Source of the DNA: an uncultured Ruminococcus sp.
Lineage (GTDB): Bacteria; Bacillota; Clostridia; Oscillospirales; Acutalibacteraceae
Reading direction: 5' to 3'
NCBI GenBank assembly: GCA_905235715.1
Contig: CAJONB010000007.1
Span: forward strand, 32,835-96,834
DNA: 64,000 nucleotides
Shown: piece by piece, positions 1 through 9,271 of the stretch
Position numbering within the stretch: the first letter of the stretch is position 1
Layout: the number at the start of each line of letters is the position of its first letter
Made by a program: the position numbers and the translations under genes
Notes under the pieces: model-generated
Databases searched by the model: none
What the model was told of the DNA's origin: nothing
Seen by the model: only the letters and a program-made list of their open reading frames with translations

Positions 1-2
1 GC

Positions 3-506
3 ATTATCCTCTACGGCTACGCGCCGAGTGATAAGGTCGCTTCCGATTTAGAGCTGCAGCCTGCAATGCGCCTGAAAACGCTGATTTCACATATCAAGAC
101 CGTGAAGGCGGGCGCGACCGTCAGCTATGGTCGCACCTTTACCGCGGAGCGCGATATGCGTATCGCGACGGTGCCGGTTGGCTATGCGGATGGTTTTATC
201 CGCGCTTACGCCAAGGACGGCTATATGTTTGTCTGGGATAAGACAAAAAAATTCGGGAAAAACTGTAAAATCATCGGCAGAATCTGCATGGATCAGACCA
301 TGTTGGATGTGACGGACTTCCCTGAGGCAGAGATTGGCAACGTCGTCGTTGTATTCGGCAACGGTAAGGACGGCGAGCCTACCGCCGAGGACGTCGCCCG
401 CTGGGGCGATACCATCAGCTATGAGGTGCTGTGCGCGGTTTCCAAGCGCGTTCCGCGCCTGTACCGTACCAACTGGATTACGGAAAATGTGGTTTATAAG
501 CTCTAG
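3..506 (+). CDS. alr: Alanine racemase, C-terminal part (truncated by window start)
   Basis: The frame is open from base 3: IILYGYAPSDKVASDLELQPAMRLKT..., then RICMDQTMLDVTD, typical of the Alr C-terminal domain. Confidence 0.9.
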   Translation: MILYGYAPSDKVASDLELQPAMRLKTLISHIKTVKAGATVSYGRTFTAERDMRIATVPVGYADGFIRAYAKDGYMFVWDKTKKFGKNCKIIGRICMDQTMLDVTDFPEAEIGNVVVVFGNGKDGEPTAEDVARWGDTISYEVLCAVSKRVPRLYRTNWITENVVYKL

Positions 507-565
507 TTGCTTAGAAATGAACGATTTAGGATTTGCGGGCGCTCCCGCCTGTGATAGGAGAATGT

Positions 566-3109
566 ATGAAATTATTAGTTGTCGACGGAAACAGCATACT
601 TAACCGCGCGTTCTACGGTATTAAGCCGCTGACCACGAAGGACGGTCAGTTTACCAATGCGATTTACGGCTTTATGACCATGCTTGAGCGCATGAAAGCG
701 GACGTACAGCCCGACGCTGTGGCGATTGCCTTTGACTTGAAAGCAAAAACCTTTCGTCATGAAATGTATGATTTATATAAGGCGAACCGCAAGGGAATGC
801 CGGAGGAGCTGCATCAGCAGATGGCGCCGCTCAAGGAGTTGCTCGCGGATCTCGGCTATACCATCGTGACCTGCGAGGGGTATGAGGCGGACGATATACT
901 CGGCACACTATCCAAGGCGTGCGCCGACAGCGGCAACACCTGCGTCATCGCGACAGGCGACCGCGACAGTCTGCAGCTTGTGAATGACAGCGTATCGGTG
1001 CGGCTGGCGAAGAATCTCAACGGTACAATGCTGTATACGCCCGAGGTTGTTGAGCAGGAATACGGCGTACCGCCGAAAAAGCTCATTGAAATCAAGGCGA
1101 TTCAGGGCGACAGCTCGGATAATATCCCCGGCGTTGCGGGAATCGGTCCCAAGGGCGCGACCGAGCTGATTCAGAAGTACGGAGACCTTGACGGTGTTTA
1201 CGCGCATATCGACGACCCCGACATCAAGCCGGGAATGCGCAATAAGCTGGAAGCGTCCAAGGATAACGCTTACCTCAGCCGCAAGCTCGGTGAAATCTGC
1301 CTTGACGCGCCGGTTAATACCGACCTCTCTGCATATACGGTGGGCGAGGGGGATAAAGCCGCCGCGGCACGGCTGATGGCACGGCTGGAGCTGTTCTCGC
1401 TGATGAAAAAATTCGATTTGGAAATCACCGAAACCAAAGAGGTTCAGCAGGAGGAGCAGCGCGTATTCCAAACAGAATCGCTGTCGGGCGAGGCGCTCAA
1501 AGCGTTTCTCGGCAAATGTAATGAGCTGTATCTCAGCATTGATTTTAATGAACACAAAGCTTATATTTCTACAGAAGAATTATTATATATTGTAGAGGGT
1601 GAGGATAACCTCAAAACGATTCTCGGAGCGGGGAAAAAGCTCTATACCGATAACGCGAAGCCGATTTTCGCTTATTGCGACAAGGTGGGTATCGACTGTA
1701 ATGTTGCGTTTGATATTTCCCTCGCGGCGTATTTGCTCAGTCCGTCGTCCTCAAGCTATGAGCTTGACCGCTTGTGTGCAGAGTACAGTATTCCCGTGGC
1801 TAAATCCGACGGTGACGACAGCCTTTCTTATCTCTATGCGATTCCCGCACTGTGCAGTCGGTTGGCGGATGATATCAAGGACATTGCCGAGGATAAGCTG
1901 CTGTATGAGATGGAGATTCCACTTGCACACGTTTTGGCGCGTATGGAAAATATCGGCTTTGAGGTCGATGTAGAGGGCATCCGCGCCTACGGAGAACAGT
2001 TGGAAAAAGAGGTCAGGGAGCTGCAGCAGTCCATCTATGACGATGTGGGCTACGAGTTCAATATCAACTCGCCCAAGCAACTGGCGACCGCCCTCTTTGA
2101 GGAGCTGAATCTGCCGCCGCGCAAAAAGACGAAAAGCGGCTATTCGACGAACGCGGAGGTTCTGGAGAGCCTGATTGGATTCCATCCCGTTATCGAAAAA
2201 ATCCTTGAATACCGCACTGTGGCAAAGCTGAAATCCACCTACTGTGATTCGCTGATTGATAAGGTCGCGGACGACGGTCGGATCCACTCGTCCTTTAACC
2301 AAACCGAAACCCGCACGGGACGTATCAGCTCGACCGAGCCGAATCTCCAGAATATCCCTGTCCGTACCGAGCGCGGCAGAGAATTCCGTCGCTTTTTCAG
2401 AGCGAAGGAGGGCTGTGTACTGGTGGACGCGGACTACTCGCAGATTGAGCTGAGGGTGCTGGCGCACATTTCGGACGACGAAAATATGCGAAAGGCGTTC
2501 ACGGAAAATATCGATATCCACACCGTGACCGCGTCGGAGGTGTTCCATGTATCGATTGACGAGGTGACGCCGCTGATGCGTTCGCGTGCCAAGGCGGTCA
2601 ACTTCGGTATCGTTTACGGTATCGGCGCATTTTCGCTTTCAAAGGATATCGGCGTCAGTATGCGTGAGGCGCAGAAATATATCGAGAATTATCTCGCGCA
2701 TTTCAGCGCGATTGACCAATATATGAAAGAGGTTATCGAGAAAGCGAAGGTCGACGGTTATGTCACGACCCTTGAGGGCAGACGCAGATATTTGCCCGAG
2801 CTTTCCGCATCAAACCGCAATACCCGCGCCTTCGGCGAGCGCGTCGCGCGTAATGCGCCGATTCAGGGTACCGCGGCGGACATCATCAAAATCGCGATGG
2901 TTCATGTGGATGAACGCCTGAAAAGAGAGGGCTTGTCCGCACGGCTGATTTTGCAGGTTCACGACGAGCTGATTGTCGAAGCGCCCGCGTATGAGATGAT
3001 GCAGGTCGCGATGCTGCTGCAGGAAGAGATGGAAAATGCCGTCCATCTCAGCGTTCCTCTTGTCGCAGAGGCGGCAATGGGCGAGACGTGGTATGATGCG
3101 AAAGGTTAG
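566..3109 (+). CDS. polA: DNA polymerase I
   Basis: N-terminal 5'-3' exonuclease (MKLLVVDGNSILNRAFYG); polymerase motifs DYSQIELRVLAHIS and QVHDELIVEAP. Start set at MKLLVV rather than the upstream in-frame ATG. Confidence 0.95.
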   Translation: MKLLVVDGNSILNRAFYGIKPLTTKDGQFTNAIYGFMTMLERMKADVQPDAVAIAFDLKAKTFRHEMYDLYKANRKGMPEELHQQMAPLKELLADLGYTIVTCEGYEADDILGTLSKACADSGNTCVIATGDRDSLQLVNDSVSVRLAKNLNGTMLYTPEVVEQEYGVPPKKLIEIKAIQGDSSDNIPGVAGIGPKGATELIQKYGDLDGVYAHIDDPDIKPGMRNKLEASKDNAYLSRKLGEICLDAPVNTDLSAYTVGEGDKAAAARLMARLELFSLMKKFDLEITETKEVQQEEQRVFQTESLSGEALKAFLGKCNELYLSIDFNEHKAYISTEELLYIVEGEDNLKTILGAGKKLYTDNAKPIFAYCDKVGIDCNVAFDISLAAYLLSPSSSSYELDRLCAEYSIPVAKSDGDDSLSYLYAIPALCSRLADDIKDIAEDKLLYEMEIPLAHVLARMENIGFEVDVEGIRAYGEQLEKEVRELQQSIYDDVGYEFNINSPKQLATALFEELNLPPRKKTKSGYSTNAEVLESLIGFHPVIEKILEYRTVAKLKSTYCDSLIDKVADDGRIHSSFNQTETRTGRISSTEPNLQNIPVRTERGREFRRFFRAKEGCVLVDADYSQIELRVLAHISDDENMRKAFTENIDIHTVTASEVFHVSIDEVTPLMRSRAKAVNFGIVYGIGAFSLSKDIGVSMREAQKYIENYLAHFSAIDQYMKEVIEKAKVDGYVTTLEGRRRYLPELSASNRNTRAFGERVARNAPIQGTAADIIKIAMVHVDERLKREGLSARLILQVHDELIVEAPAYEMMQVAMLLQEEMENAVHLSVPLVAEAAMGETWYDAKG

Positions 3110-3158
3110 TTTTTGGTTGGTGGTTGGCAGCTTGTAGTTGATGGAACAGGAGGAAAAT

Positions 3159-3614
3159 ATGAAGAAAATATTGTTTGTCTGTACCGGGAATACCTGCCGC
3201 AGTCCGATGGCGGCTGTTATCTTCAATTCATTTGCGGCACAGAAAGGGCTGGATTATGTTGCCGAGAGTGCAGGAGTCGCCGCGATAGGGGACAGACCCG
3301 CCTCGGATAACGCAATAAAGGCGGTCGCGGAAATCGGTCTGGATTTGAGCGCGCACCGCACGCGTTTTTTGCCGTCGTTAAATCTCAACGACTATGATTT
3401 GTTTATCGGTCTTAATGACGAGCATGTTGAAATCATGCGCTCTATGGGGATTCCCGATGATATGCTCAGGGTTCTGCACCGCGCGCCGAATGTGGACGAT
3501 ATCTATGACCTCAGACAGGGTATCGTCGACCCCTACGGCGGGGATATCAACGCCTACCGCAAGTGCCGCGATGAAATTACCGGCGCGGTCAAGCTGTTGA
3601 TAACGACGCTATGA
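3159..3614 (+). CDS. Low-molecular-weight protein tyrosine phosphatase-like protein
   Basis: MKKILFVCTGNTCRSPMAA P-loop (CX5R) and DPYGG near the C-terminus. Confidence 0.88.
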   Translation: MKKILFVCTGNTCRSPMAAVIFNSFAAQKGLDYVAESAGVAAIGDRPASDNAIKAVAEIGLDLSAHRTRFLPSLNLNDYDLFIGLNDEHVEIMRSMGIPDDMLRVLHRAPNVDDIYDLRQGIVDPYGGDINAYRKCRDEITGAVKLLITTL

Positions 3615-4054
3615 TTCTGTGTAAAATGCAGCCCTCGCATATAGGGGGCGTGAAGCTTTTGCTTGATAGCTGCTTCGGAGAGAGCACGTGGTCGGCGGAG
3701 AGTATCCGCTCGCAGTTGGATAAAACGGATTCCTACTGCGCGGTTGCGGTGGACGAGGACGTTGTTGTCGGCTATATTGCCTTTGAGGTGATTACCGATG
3801 AGGGCAGTATTGTCGAACTGGCGGTCGACCCGAAGCACCGCCGTAAGGGCGTCGGAAAAAAGCTTGTCGAGCTGATGCTGACATCCTGCAGCGGCGTAAA
3901 GACAGTGTGCCTCGAGGTGCGCGTATCCAATACCGCCGCAAGGGCGCTGTATCAGGCACTTGGCTTTCAGCCGATTTCCGTCAGGAAGAATTACTACGAT
4001 TATCCGCGCGAGGACGCAGTGATTATGATTAAGCAATTACAAGAAGGTACATGA
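3611..4054 (+). CDS. rimI: Ribosomal-protein-alanine N-acetyltransferase (GNAT)
   Basis: GNAT motif VDPKHRRKGVGKKLV and VSNTAARALYQALGF; overlaps the upstream gene and sits directly before tsaD. Confidence 0.88.
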   Translation: MILCKMQPSHIGGVKLLLDSCFGESTWSAESIRSQLDKTDSYCAVAVDEDVVVGYIAFEVITDEGSIVELAVDPKHRRKGVGKKLVELMLTSCSGVKTVCLEVRVSNTAARALYQALGFQPISVRKNYYDYPREDAVIMIKQLQEGT

Positions 4055-5070
4055 ATGAAGATACTTGCAATTGAAAGCAGCTGTGACGAAACCGCCGCGG
4101 CTGTGGTCGAGGACGGCAGAAACGTCCTATCCAATATTGTCGCATCACAGGTGGAGGAGCATAAGCTTTACGGCGGGGTCGTGCCGGAGATCGCCTCCAG
4201 AAAACATATTGAAAAGATCAACTCGGCGTGGTCGACGAGGCGTTAAACGCCGCAGCTTGTACCATCGACGATATTGACGCGGTGGCTGTGACCTACGCGC
4301 CGGGTCTGATTGGGGCGTTGCTGGTAGGGGTGAACTTTGCGAAAGGCTTTGCGCTTGCGGCGAATAAGCCGCTGATTCCCGTACATCATCTGCGCGCGCA
4401 TATTGCGTCTAATTATATTTCCCACAAAGAATTAAAACCGCCCTTTTTATGCTTGGTCGTATCGGGCGGTCACAGTCATATTGTCGAGGTGCGCGATTAC
4501 ACCGATATGAAGGTGATCGGGCGTACCCGCGATGATGCGGCGGGCGAGGCGTTTGATAAGGCTGCGCGCGCCATGGGGATTCCGTATCCCGGCGGCGTAG
4601 AGCTGGATAAAATAGCGGAAACGGGGGATGAAAACGCGTTTACTCTCCCGCGTCCGAGGGTTGACGGCTCGCTGTATGATTTCTCCTTCTCCGGGTTGAA
4701 AACCGCTGTCATCAATCTGCTGCATAACAAACAGCAGAAGGGTGAGGAATACTCTGTGCCCGACGTGTGCGCTTCGTATCGCAGGGCGGTGGTGAACTGT
4801 CTTGCGGATAACTTTTTGCTTGCGGCTCAGGATTTGGGATATACTACCCTTGTGATTGCGGGCGGTGTTTCGGCAAATTCACTCCTCAGAAGAGAATTGC
4901 AAAAGCGGTGCGAGGGAAAGTATCGGCTTTATATGCCCGAAAAAACGCTTTGCGGTGATAACGGCGCGATGGTAGGCGCGCAGGCTTACTATGAGTATCT
5001 TGCGGGACACCTCGCGAAGTCCGATTTGAATGCTGTTGCCACCCTGCCCATCAGTGAAAATCTATTTTAA
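4055..5070 (+). pseudogene. tsaD: tRNA N6-adenosine threonylcarbamoyltransferase, split by an apparent single-base frameshift near 4215-4225
   Basis: Frame 1 gives [21 protein letters not shown]...[14 protein letters not shown]; the next frame continues [34 protein letters not shown]... to the stop. Confidence 0.9.
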
Positions 5071-5083
5071 CAGAGGATTTTGT

Positions 5084-6445
5084 ATGACCCGTATATTCCG
5101 GTTAACCGCTCTGATCCTGTCTGTTCTGACGCTCTCTATGGCGCTCTGCTCCTGTGGGATAACCGAAATCTTCAAACAGGAGCTTGATCTGCCGACTGTA
5201 ACTCCCAGAGGAATTCCCGAGACCGTCAGCAAGGACTATATCAATCTGAATCAAAATGAATCTAACGCGTCGTCCTACTATACGCCCGTGCATCCGCGGC
5301 ACTCCTACGCGATGCTTTCCGAGGGTCAGCAGGCGCTGTATGATTTGCTCTACGACAGTGTGCGGGAAGTGTACCCGGACACGGATGACGGCGAGGAGCT
5401 GTATAAAACCCGTCAGGTTATCGTGGAGGACTATGTGCTGTCGGTTGCGGATATCCGTGTAGCGGCAAAGGCGCTGTATGACGATAATCCTGATATATTC
5501 TGGCTGTCCAGCACGATTTATCAGTTGACGGATAAAAGTGCGGGATATACGGCAGTGCAGATGCGCTCAATCTACGCGCCTGAGGAGATTCAGCGGATGC
5601 AGGAGGAAATCACATCCGTGATGGATGCGTTCTATGAGGAAATCCCATCGGAGCTGAGTGAATACGGCCGTGAGAAGTATGTACACGACTATATTATCAA
5701 CAATTGTGAATATGATTCCGATGCCGCCGCAACGCAAACCTCAACCGACCGGATAGAGGAAGCGTATTCCGTTTATGGCACGCTGGTGCTGCATAAGGCG
5801 GTCTGCGAGGGATATGCCCGCACGATGCAGCTACTGCTGTGCGGGGTAGGCATTGACTGCGTCGGCATTACGGGAGTCGGCTGCGATACCGACGGAAACG
5901 AAGAATTGCACATGTGGGACGCGGTCAGTCTGGATGATAGCTGGTACTTTGTCGACCCTACATGGGATGACCAGGATTATGACTACCGGCGGTATCAGTA
6001 TTTCAATCTCGACGAGGAAACGATGGGAAAGGATCACCAGCCCTCGCGGCTGTTAAGCGAGCTTTCCGAGGCGGAAATCAACGGCGACGATACCTACAGC
6101 GCGGTTGCAATGAATATCTTTGTGCCCGAGTGTAATTCGACCTATTATCAGTATTATATCTATGAATGTCCGCACTTGACTGATTATGAGGGCGAGGAAA
6201 TTACGGACGGTATCTATCGCGCGGCGTACTATCAGGAGGAGTATATCAGCATATATATTGACCCTGACGCGCTCGATTATGATGATTCGTTATCGTTGCT
6301 GTTCAGCGAATCCCCGCAGTATTTCTTCGACTATATCCGGCAGGTCAACGGCTGGCTCAGTGATTATGAGATTGACGACAGCAACCTGATTTATTATAAT
6401 AACAGGGAACGGAATGTCGTTACCGTGATGCTGAATTATTATTGA
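5084..6445 (+). CDS. Secreted lipoprotein with transglutaminase-like domain
   Basis: Lipobox-like signal (LSMALCSCG); Cys-His-Asp triad context AVCEGYARTMQ / LHMWDAV / YFVDPTWDD. Confidence 0.8.
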   Translation: MTRIFRLTALILSVLTLSMALCSCGITEIFKQELDLPTVTPRGIPETVSKDYINLNQNESNASSYYTPVHPRHSYAMLSEGQQALYDLLYDSVREVYPDTDDGEELYKTRQVIVEDYVLSVADIRVAAKALYDDNPDIFWLSSTIYQLTDKSAGYTAVQMRSIYAPEEIQRMQEEITSVMDAFYEEIPSELSEYGREKYVHDYIINNCEYDSDAAATQTSTDRIEEAYSVYGTLVLHKAVCEGYARTMQLLLCGVGIDCVGITGVGCDTDGNEELHMWDAVSLDDSWYFVDPTWDDQDYDYRRYQYFNLDEETMGKDHQPSRLLSELSEAEINGDDTYSAVAMNIFVPECNSTYYQYYIYECPHLTDYEGEEITDGIYRAAYYQEEYISIYIDPDALDYDDSLSLLFSESPQYFFDYIRQVNGWLSDYEIDDSNLIYYNNRERNVVTVMLNYY

Positions 6446-6455
6446 GGATGATTGT

Positions 6456-6869
6456 ATGACAGTGATTTCAGTTGACCTCGGTCACGCCCGGACGGGTCTG
6501 GCGATATCCGACAACAGCGGATTTCTCGCCTCGTCGCTGTGTGTGATTGAGGAACACAGCGACCAGCGGTTGGTGCAAAAGATTGCAACTAAGGTAAAGG
6601 AAAATCAGGCGGAGCTGGTTGTCGTCGGATTGCCGAAGAATATGGACGGAAGCGAGGGTGAAAGCGCCATTCGCGCGCGAAAGCTCGCCGCTCAAATCAG
6701 CGAGCTCAGCGGCGTTCCGTATGTGATGCAGGATGAGCGCGGTACCACCATCACCGCCCACGCTTACCTCAGCGAAAAAGAGGTTTACGGTAAAAAACGC
6801 AAAAAACAGGTTGACGCCGTAGCGGCGTCCATAATATTACAGGACTATCTTGACAGTCGGAAAGGATAA
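6456..6869 (+). CDS. ruvX: Holliday junction resolvase-like / pre-16S rRNA nuclease YqgF family
   Basis: ISVDLGHARTGLAISD, VVGLPKNMDGSEG, DERGTTITA. Confidence 0.92.
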   Translation: MTVISVDLGHARTGLAISDNSGFLASSLCVIEEHSDQRLVQKIATKVKENQAELVVVGLPKNMDGSEGESAIRARKLAAQISELSGVPYVMQDERGTTITAHAYLSEKEVYGKKRKKQVDAVAASIILQDYLDSRKG

Positions 6870-6873
6870 TGAA

Positions 6874-7116
6874 ATGAACATTGAAGATATGAGCACGGAT
6901 GAATTATTGCAGGAAATCAACGCCCTCGCTAAGAAGAAAAAGGAAGAGGGGCTGAACGAGGAAGAGGCAAAACGCCAGAAAGAGCTGTACTCCGTGTACT
7001 TAAAGGGCTTCCGCCAAAATTTCAAACAGCGGCTGGATAATATGGATGTGCGCTATCCCGACGGCTCTGTCAAATCGCTTAAAGAAGCGATGGAGGAAGG
7101 AAAAAAGAATCAATAA
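6874..7116 (+). CDS. DUF896/YnzC-like small protein
   Basis: LLQEINALAKKKKEEGLNEEEAKRQKELYSVYLKGFRQNFKQRLDNM. Confidence 0.8.
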   Translation: MNIEDMSTDELLQEINALAKKKKEEGLNEEEAKRQKELYSVYLKGFRQNFKQRLDNMDVRYPDGSVKSLKEAMEEGKKNQ

Positions 7117-7129
7117 CCGGCTACATAAA

Positions 7130-7161
7130 AGCCCCGTCCTATCGTGTGATAAGACGGGGCT
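7130..7161. terminator. Bidirectional intrinsic terminator
   Basis: agccccgtcctatc gtgt gataagacggggct hairpin between convergent genes. Confidence 0.8.
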
Positions 7162-7204
7162 TGAGTTTATTTTAAATAAGGTTTGTCGCAAAATAAATTT
7201 TGCT

Positions 7205-7390
7205 CATTTTATATCCCTCAGTCTCGTCGTCGCTCGCCGTACTTGGTAAGGCCAGCCTAGCCGGCAGACCTTTGACCTCGTGTGGCGGCTCCTCCTCTCC
7301 CCAACACGCGGGGCGTGTCGGGGATCCCGAGCGCTGACAGCTCCCTTTAGACAAGGGAGCCTTTAAAGCATCGCGCAGTCCTCTTTATCT
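7205..7390. repeat. Intergenic repeat-like element of the 'GGCTCCCTTGTCTAAAGGGAGC' type
   Basis: atccctcagtc... at one end, gctccctttagacaagggagc hairpin and ctttatctaaagggg at the other; noncoding and structured, unlike flanking DNA. Confidence 0.5.
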
Positions 7391-9044
7391 AAAGGGGGGA
7401 TGTTTTGATTTTTGTCTGCCGGTTCAGCGCTTCGGTAATTGAAAGGAAGATGAAGAACAGCGGGGTGGTAATTGGTTGGTAGAGGTTGACGACCGACTGT
7501 ACTGCATAGCAAATCACCGCGGACAGGAAAATCAGAAGGAGGGGATTTTCTTTTACGCGTCTGATAGCGCGTACCGTTACCGTGCCGAGCAGGGCAAGGT
7601 AGCTGAGCAGACCCAGCGCGCCCTGCGTAATCAGATAGTTGAGGAACTCGTTGTGGACGCAGTCGGTCGAGGTTTCGCCGAAGAGCGTCGTCATTTCGGG
7701 GAAGAACGGCTCCATGACCTTGTAGGCGGTGTCGGGTCCCGTGCCGAAGAGCTTATGGACAAAGCTCATGTCGCGGTACTGTTCCATGCTGTGAATCCAG
7801 TAGTAGCCTCGGTGGGTGCCCCAACGCTCGTTAAAGCGGAGCAGTCTGTTCAGATTGTCGCTCAGCTCAGCCTCGGGGTTGATGAAGGAATAGTAGATAA
7901 CGGCTCCGATTGCGCCGAGAATAGCACAGGCTGTCAGCGTAATCAGGGCGATGATGATAGCTTTCTTCGGATAACGCGGCATCAGCTTCTTTTCAAACAC
8001 CTGCATAAGCAGGAACAGGATTGCGAAAAGCGCTATCACCAAATATATTTTCCGGCTGTAAATCAGGAAGTTTTGGATGAATTCGAAGCCCTTACTGCGG
8101 TCGCCCATGAAAAAGGAGAACAGACGGAGCAGCTTGCCCGAACCGAAAAGAATCAGCATGGCAAGGAAATAGCGCTTGAGGGTCGTGTAGCTCCGCGCGG
8201 AAAAAATCATCATAACAGCGAGAATCACGCATAAGCCGAGAATACCCGAGGTGGAATCGGCGCACAGTAATCCGCAGTAGGCGAAGCAAATCGCTATGCC
8301 GCTGAGAATACGCATATAGCGCTTTTCAAACAGCACAAAGCACATCACCGCGACGGGCAGGAACAGGCACATAAAGGAGGATATCAGGTTTTTGTTGCCG
8401 AGGGTGCTGCCGAAATCCAGAATGACATTCGGCTTGCCCTGCTCGCCCTTGAACAAATCCCAGATATCAAGGTAGCCGCTGTAAATGCCGAGGAAATCAA
8501 GGAAGAAATAGTTGACGATAGCGAGCAACGCGACAACAGAGGAAAAGACGAGATATATCGCAAGGACATATTCCTTGAACACATAGCGCCGTGTGATTGC
8601 GAGATATACGAGCAGATAGACTGTCAACAGCAGCAAACCGTTGTTTCTGCCGCCGACGTTCAATCCGTATTCGTTTTGAATCAAGCCTAAAAATGCCGAC
8701 TTAGAATAATCGGAAACCATTGTGGAGATTGCCGCAAAGCCGTAAAAGCATAAAAAGGAGATATCGGCAGGGGAGAGCGGCATAAAACGAAGGGTCGCTT
8801 TATGAATCCGCTTTTCCTCAAAATAATCCATCAGCGAGGCAATGACAACGGCGAGAATCATCACCGAGGACAACACCATATAAAGGATATATTTATCGGT
8901 GCGGGCGTTGGCATACTGGTTGGTGAGGAAGAACGGGAAGAAGCCGAACATCAGCATCAGATAGATGCTGATAAGAAAGCCGGGCATTGTGCTGTGGCGG
9001 TACTGCGGTTCGCTTTTTGGTTGCTTTTGACGTGTATTTGACAT
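7389..9044 (-). CDS. O-antigen ligase / Wzy family polytopic membrane protein
   Basis: Many TM segments plus GTGPDTAYKV...DCVHNEFLNYLITQGALGLLSYLALL, typical of the Wzy_C domain. Confidence 0.75.
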   Translation of the reverse strand: MSNTRQKQPKSEPQYRHSTMPGFLISIYLMLMFGFFPFFLTNQYANARTDKYILYMVLSSVMILAVVIASLMDYFEEKRIHKATLRFMPLSPADISFLCFYGFAAISTMVSDYSKSAFLGLIQNEYGLNVGGRNNGLLLLTVYLLVYLAITRRYVFKEYVLAIYLVFSSVVALLAIVNYFFLDFLGIYSGYLDIWDLFKGEQGKPNVILDFGSTLGNKNLISSFMCLFLPVAVMCFVLFEKRYMRILSGIAICFAYCGLLCADSTSGILGLCVILAVMMIFSARSYTTLKRYFLAMLILFGSGKLLRLFSFFMGDRSKGFEFIQNFLIYSRKIYLVIALFAILFLLMQVFEKKLMPRYPKKAIIIALITLTACAILGAIGAVIYYSFINPEAELSDNLNRLLRFNERWGTHRGYYWIHSMEQYRDMSFVHKLFGTGPDTAYKVMEPFFPEMTTLFGETSTDCVHNEFLNYLITQGALGLLSYLALLGTVTVRAIRRVKENPLLLIFLSAVICYAVQSVVNLYQPITTPLFFIFLSITEALNRQTKIKTSPL

Positions 9045-9172
9045 AGATACCGTCCCTTAATAAAGTATAGGCTTATTGTAAATCAAAACGGCGGCGGTGT
9101 CAATAAGGGGGAAATAGCACATGATTGCCGCAAACTACAGTCAGTCCTGTACTTTGCAAGGTAGCAGTCAAA

Positions 9173-9212
9173 CCCTCCCGGCACTTCGTGCCGCCTCCCT
9201 TAGCAGGGAGGG
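9173..9212. repeat. Nested hairpin repeat (CCCTCCC...GGGAGGG enclosing GGCAC/GTGCC)
   Basis: ccctcccggcacttcgtgccgcctcccttagcagggaggg. Confidence 0.5.
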
Positions 9213-9271
9213 CGATGATTATTTACAGATGAAAAGCGGCTGTTCCTTGATGGAGCAGCCGCTTGTTGCTA

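Noticed and set aside
908-2548. Minus-strand ORFs (908-1555, 1751-2548) within polA
   Set aside because: Entirely inside polA with no SD or domain signature.
4200-4240. Programmed ribosomal frameshift in tsaD
   Set aside because: No clear slippery heptamer or downstream stimulatory structure was seen; a single-base indel is simpler.
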